DNA from: Glossina fuscipes
Taxonomy: Eukaryota > Arthropoda > Insecta > Diptera > Glossinidae
NCBI RefSeq assembly: GCF_014805625.2
Contig: NW_023998432.1
Span: 682,001-746,000 of the forward strand
Direction: 5' to 3'
Length of the DNA stretch: 64,000 bases
The notes beneath the pieces were generated by a model that made no database searches, was not told the origin of the DNA, and saw only the letters and a program-made list of their open reading frames with translations. The first letter of the stretch is position 1; each line of letters begins with the position of its first letter. The position numbers were made by a program, and so were the translations under genes. This document shows, piece after piece, positions 62,851 through 64,000 of the stretch.

Positions 62851-63524
62851 ACTAAAACAACATTCAAAAATAATATAGTAACTGTATATAGAATAAAGAT
62901 AGTGCGATACATGTTAATATGTTGAAGACCAACTACCGATTAATATTACATTAAACAAAGTAGTTATTCTAAGTTTGTATATGAAAAAAGTTTTCGAAAA
63001 TAAAAGCATTTAATATCTGCATGCGTGCTTATCGTTCTACCTGTCCATGCTTTTCTCTATATGAGTGTGTTATTTGGACCGTTGCGAGACTTTATCAACA
63101 GATTGCAAATCGATTGTTTGAGCAGGTTCCAGTCGCAATATACTAAAACCTATTGAAATACGAAGCCGTGAATATACGAAATTGTTTTAAAAAAATTTCA
63201 GATTAAATTACACGCGTCGAATAGCAATTTGCGACGTCTCTCGGTATGTTTGCGAGCAGATCAAACCCGTTTTCCGACTCGCTTTCGTCATTTTGTCTAT
63301 TTTTATCAAAGTCTGGCAACTCTGTCGGGCGGTATAGTCGTCTATATTTTATTTCGGCAATTAATATTTTAATTTTTTGTTGAATTTCGTGTCTATTCTG
63401 CCTTACAGTGTGTGATTTTACAATATACTTTGAGAAGAAAGTGAGTGAATTCAAGGTAAAAGAAATATTTTTCTTTTACGCTTTGATTTTTGCAAACAAA
63501 AATTTTGAGCTCTGATAAAAATCT
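62851..63524. other. Unassigned spacer with an 83-codon minus frame
   Basis: A minus frame (63203-63454) encodes a charged 83-residue peptide (RRLYRPTELPDFDKN, ESESENGFDLLANIPRDV) that is less AT-biased than chance frames around it. I do not recognise it. It could be part of an inserted element or a small exon. Confidence 0.3.
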
Positions 63525-64000
63525 CTCTTTTTTTTTTGTTTTCTCTCTTTTTCTCTGTTATTTTTTTGCTGTTTGGAGTTTGTGTTGCTAGTGATCTCTC
63601 GTTACAGTGTCAACCTAACAGAGAAGTTTTGCACAAATTGGTTGGTAAATTTTTATGTTCAGGATTTTTTTTAGTGATTTGTGTGTCTGTTCTTCATAAT
63701 CAACAACTGTCTTTTTGACAGGACATGGAGTGTCTATATACACCTTGTCGGGCGAAATCAGGCCCGGATTCTGATAGATTCGTTTCTTGCTGGCTCTGCG
63801 AGCGCTTTGGTCATGCAAAGTGTGCCGGTATTCTCGGCCGTGCTGCTGACGCAGTCGCTGATCCGTCTAAAGGCTTAAGATGGTCATGTCCTGACTGTAG
63901 GCAGCGGGACATTGACTTTTATAAACTTTTCACGGAGACCCGTTATGGTTTCTCGGAATTGAGTAGAAATCTCGACTCCTTGTGAGAAAAGTTTGAGCTC
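63525..64000 (+). mobile_element. 5' end of a non-LTR element with PHD-type ORF1 (runs off window)
   Basis: A pyrimidine-rich leader (63525-63724, many CTCTTT units) precedes the ORF1 start at 63725. No RT lies in the window downstream, so the assignment to a non-LTR retroelement rests on resemblance of the first ORF to PHD-bearing ORF1 proteins of insect LINEs. A host PHD protein is the alternative. Confidence 0.5.
63725..63985 (+). CDS. PHD-finger protein, probable LINE ORF1 (stop or truncated)
   Basis: ATG at 63725 gives 86 codons. A C4HC3 zinc pattern fills residues 3-58: C3, C8, C22, C25, H30, C33, C55, C58, with W53 two residues before C55, as in PHD fingers. After it come DFYKLFTETRYGFSELSRNL and a TGA at 63983-63985. 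The codons after the stop (EKFEL) continue in a plausible style, so the TGA may be a nonsense change in a longer ORF1. In retroelements such proteins bind the element RNA or assist particle formation; in host proteins PHD fingers read histone tails. Confidence 0.6.
   Translation: MECLYTPCRAKSGPDSDRFVSCWLCERFGHAKCAGILGRAADAVADPSKGLRWSCPDCRQRDIDFYKLFTETRYGFSELSRNLDSL

Noticed and set aside
1..64000. CRISPR array, rRNA or functional tRNA genes
   Set aside because: No regularly spaced repeats, no rRNA-like block, and tRNA-like sequences are fused to SINE bodies and diverged from functional tRNAs.

Overview
The window reads as AT-rich, gene-poor DNA of a higher fly (Diptera, Schizophora). A tephritid fruit fly is my best guess. 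The basis is the set of transposable-element relics, the many T/A and TA tracts, a 'CCCATCACCGAAGGAT'-type dispersed repeat of a kind I associate with fly introns and intergenic DNA, and the lack of bacterial-style gene packing. The taxon is an inference. I found no host gene I can name, no rRNA or functional tRNA gene and no CRISPR array. Almost everything that can be explained is a dead or dying mobile element.

Layout. 1-13,010: mostly unassigned AT-rich DNA, with two dispersed-repeat fragments (5.5-6.1 kb and 7.7-8.4 kb) and a GAT-rich microsatellite. 13,011-13,680: mariner relic, minus strand. About 15.0-16.2 kb: degenerate jockey-like LINE reverse transcriptase, plus strand, with a possible tRNA-like SINE head just before it. 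16.7-20.9 kb: dispersed repeats, a faint mariner-like relic and a tRNA-derived SINE (19.82-20.01 kb). 20.9-38.7 kb: long unassigned stretches with simple repeats, one possible mini-exon (33.3 kb, minus) and a 10-N gap. 38,717-39,918: complete but internally deleted DD34D mariner with perfect 32-bp inverted repeats. 44.5-45.2 kb: another dispersed repeat.

48,100-54,917 is the most structured part. A piggyBac-like element, with TTAA at both ends and palindromic subterminal motifs, has its transposase relic split by a 5.7-kb I-like LINE on the minus strand (48,742-54,410). The LINE has an 11-bp near-perfect target-site duplication. It carries 5' UTR, gag with three zinc knuckles, AP endonuclease, reverse transcriptase, RNase H and a C-terminal zinc motif. 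All are broken by stops and frameshifts, and one ~0.48-kb segment is present twice.

59.86-60.05 kb: a second SINE copy with an 8-bp target-site duplication. Its 3' end matches the 3' end of the LINE, which suggests a LINE/SINE partnership. 60.3-60.7 kb: an unassigned 121-codon ORF. 61.4-62.2 kb: a dispersed repeat. 62.55-62.9 kb: two further tRNA-like heads. 63.5-64.0 kb: the 5' end of another non-LTR element with a PHD-type zinc finger, running off the window.

The elements interact by nesting (LINE inside piggyBac) and probably by sharing machinery: the SINE tail matches the LINE tail, and the deleted mariner keeps intact ends. The region could be a large intron, a heterochromatic border or a piRNA-source locus; sequence alone cannot decide.
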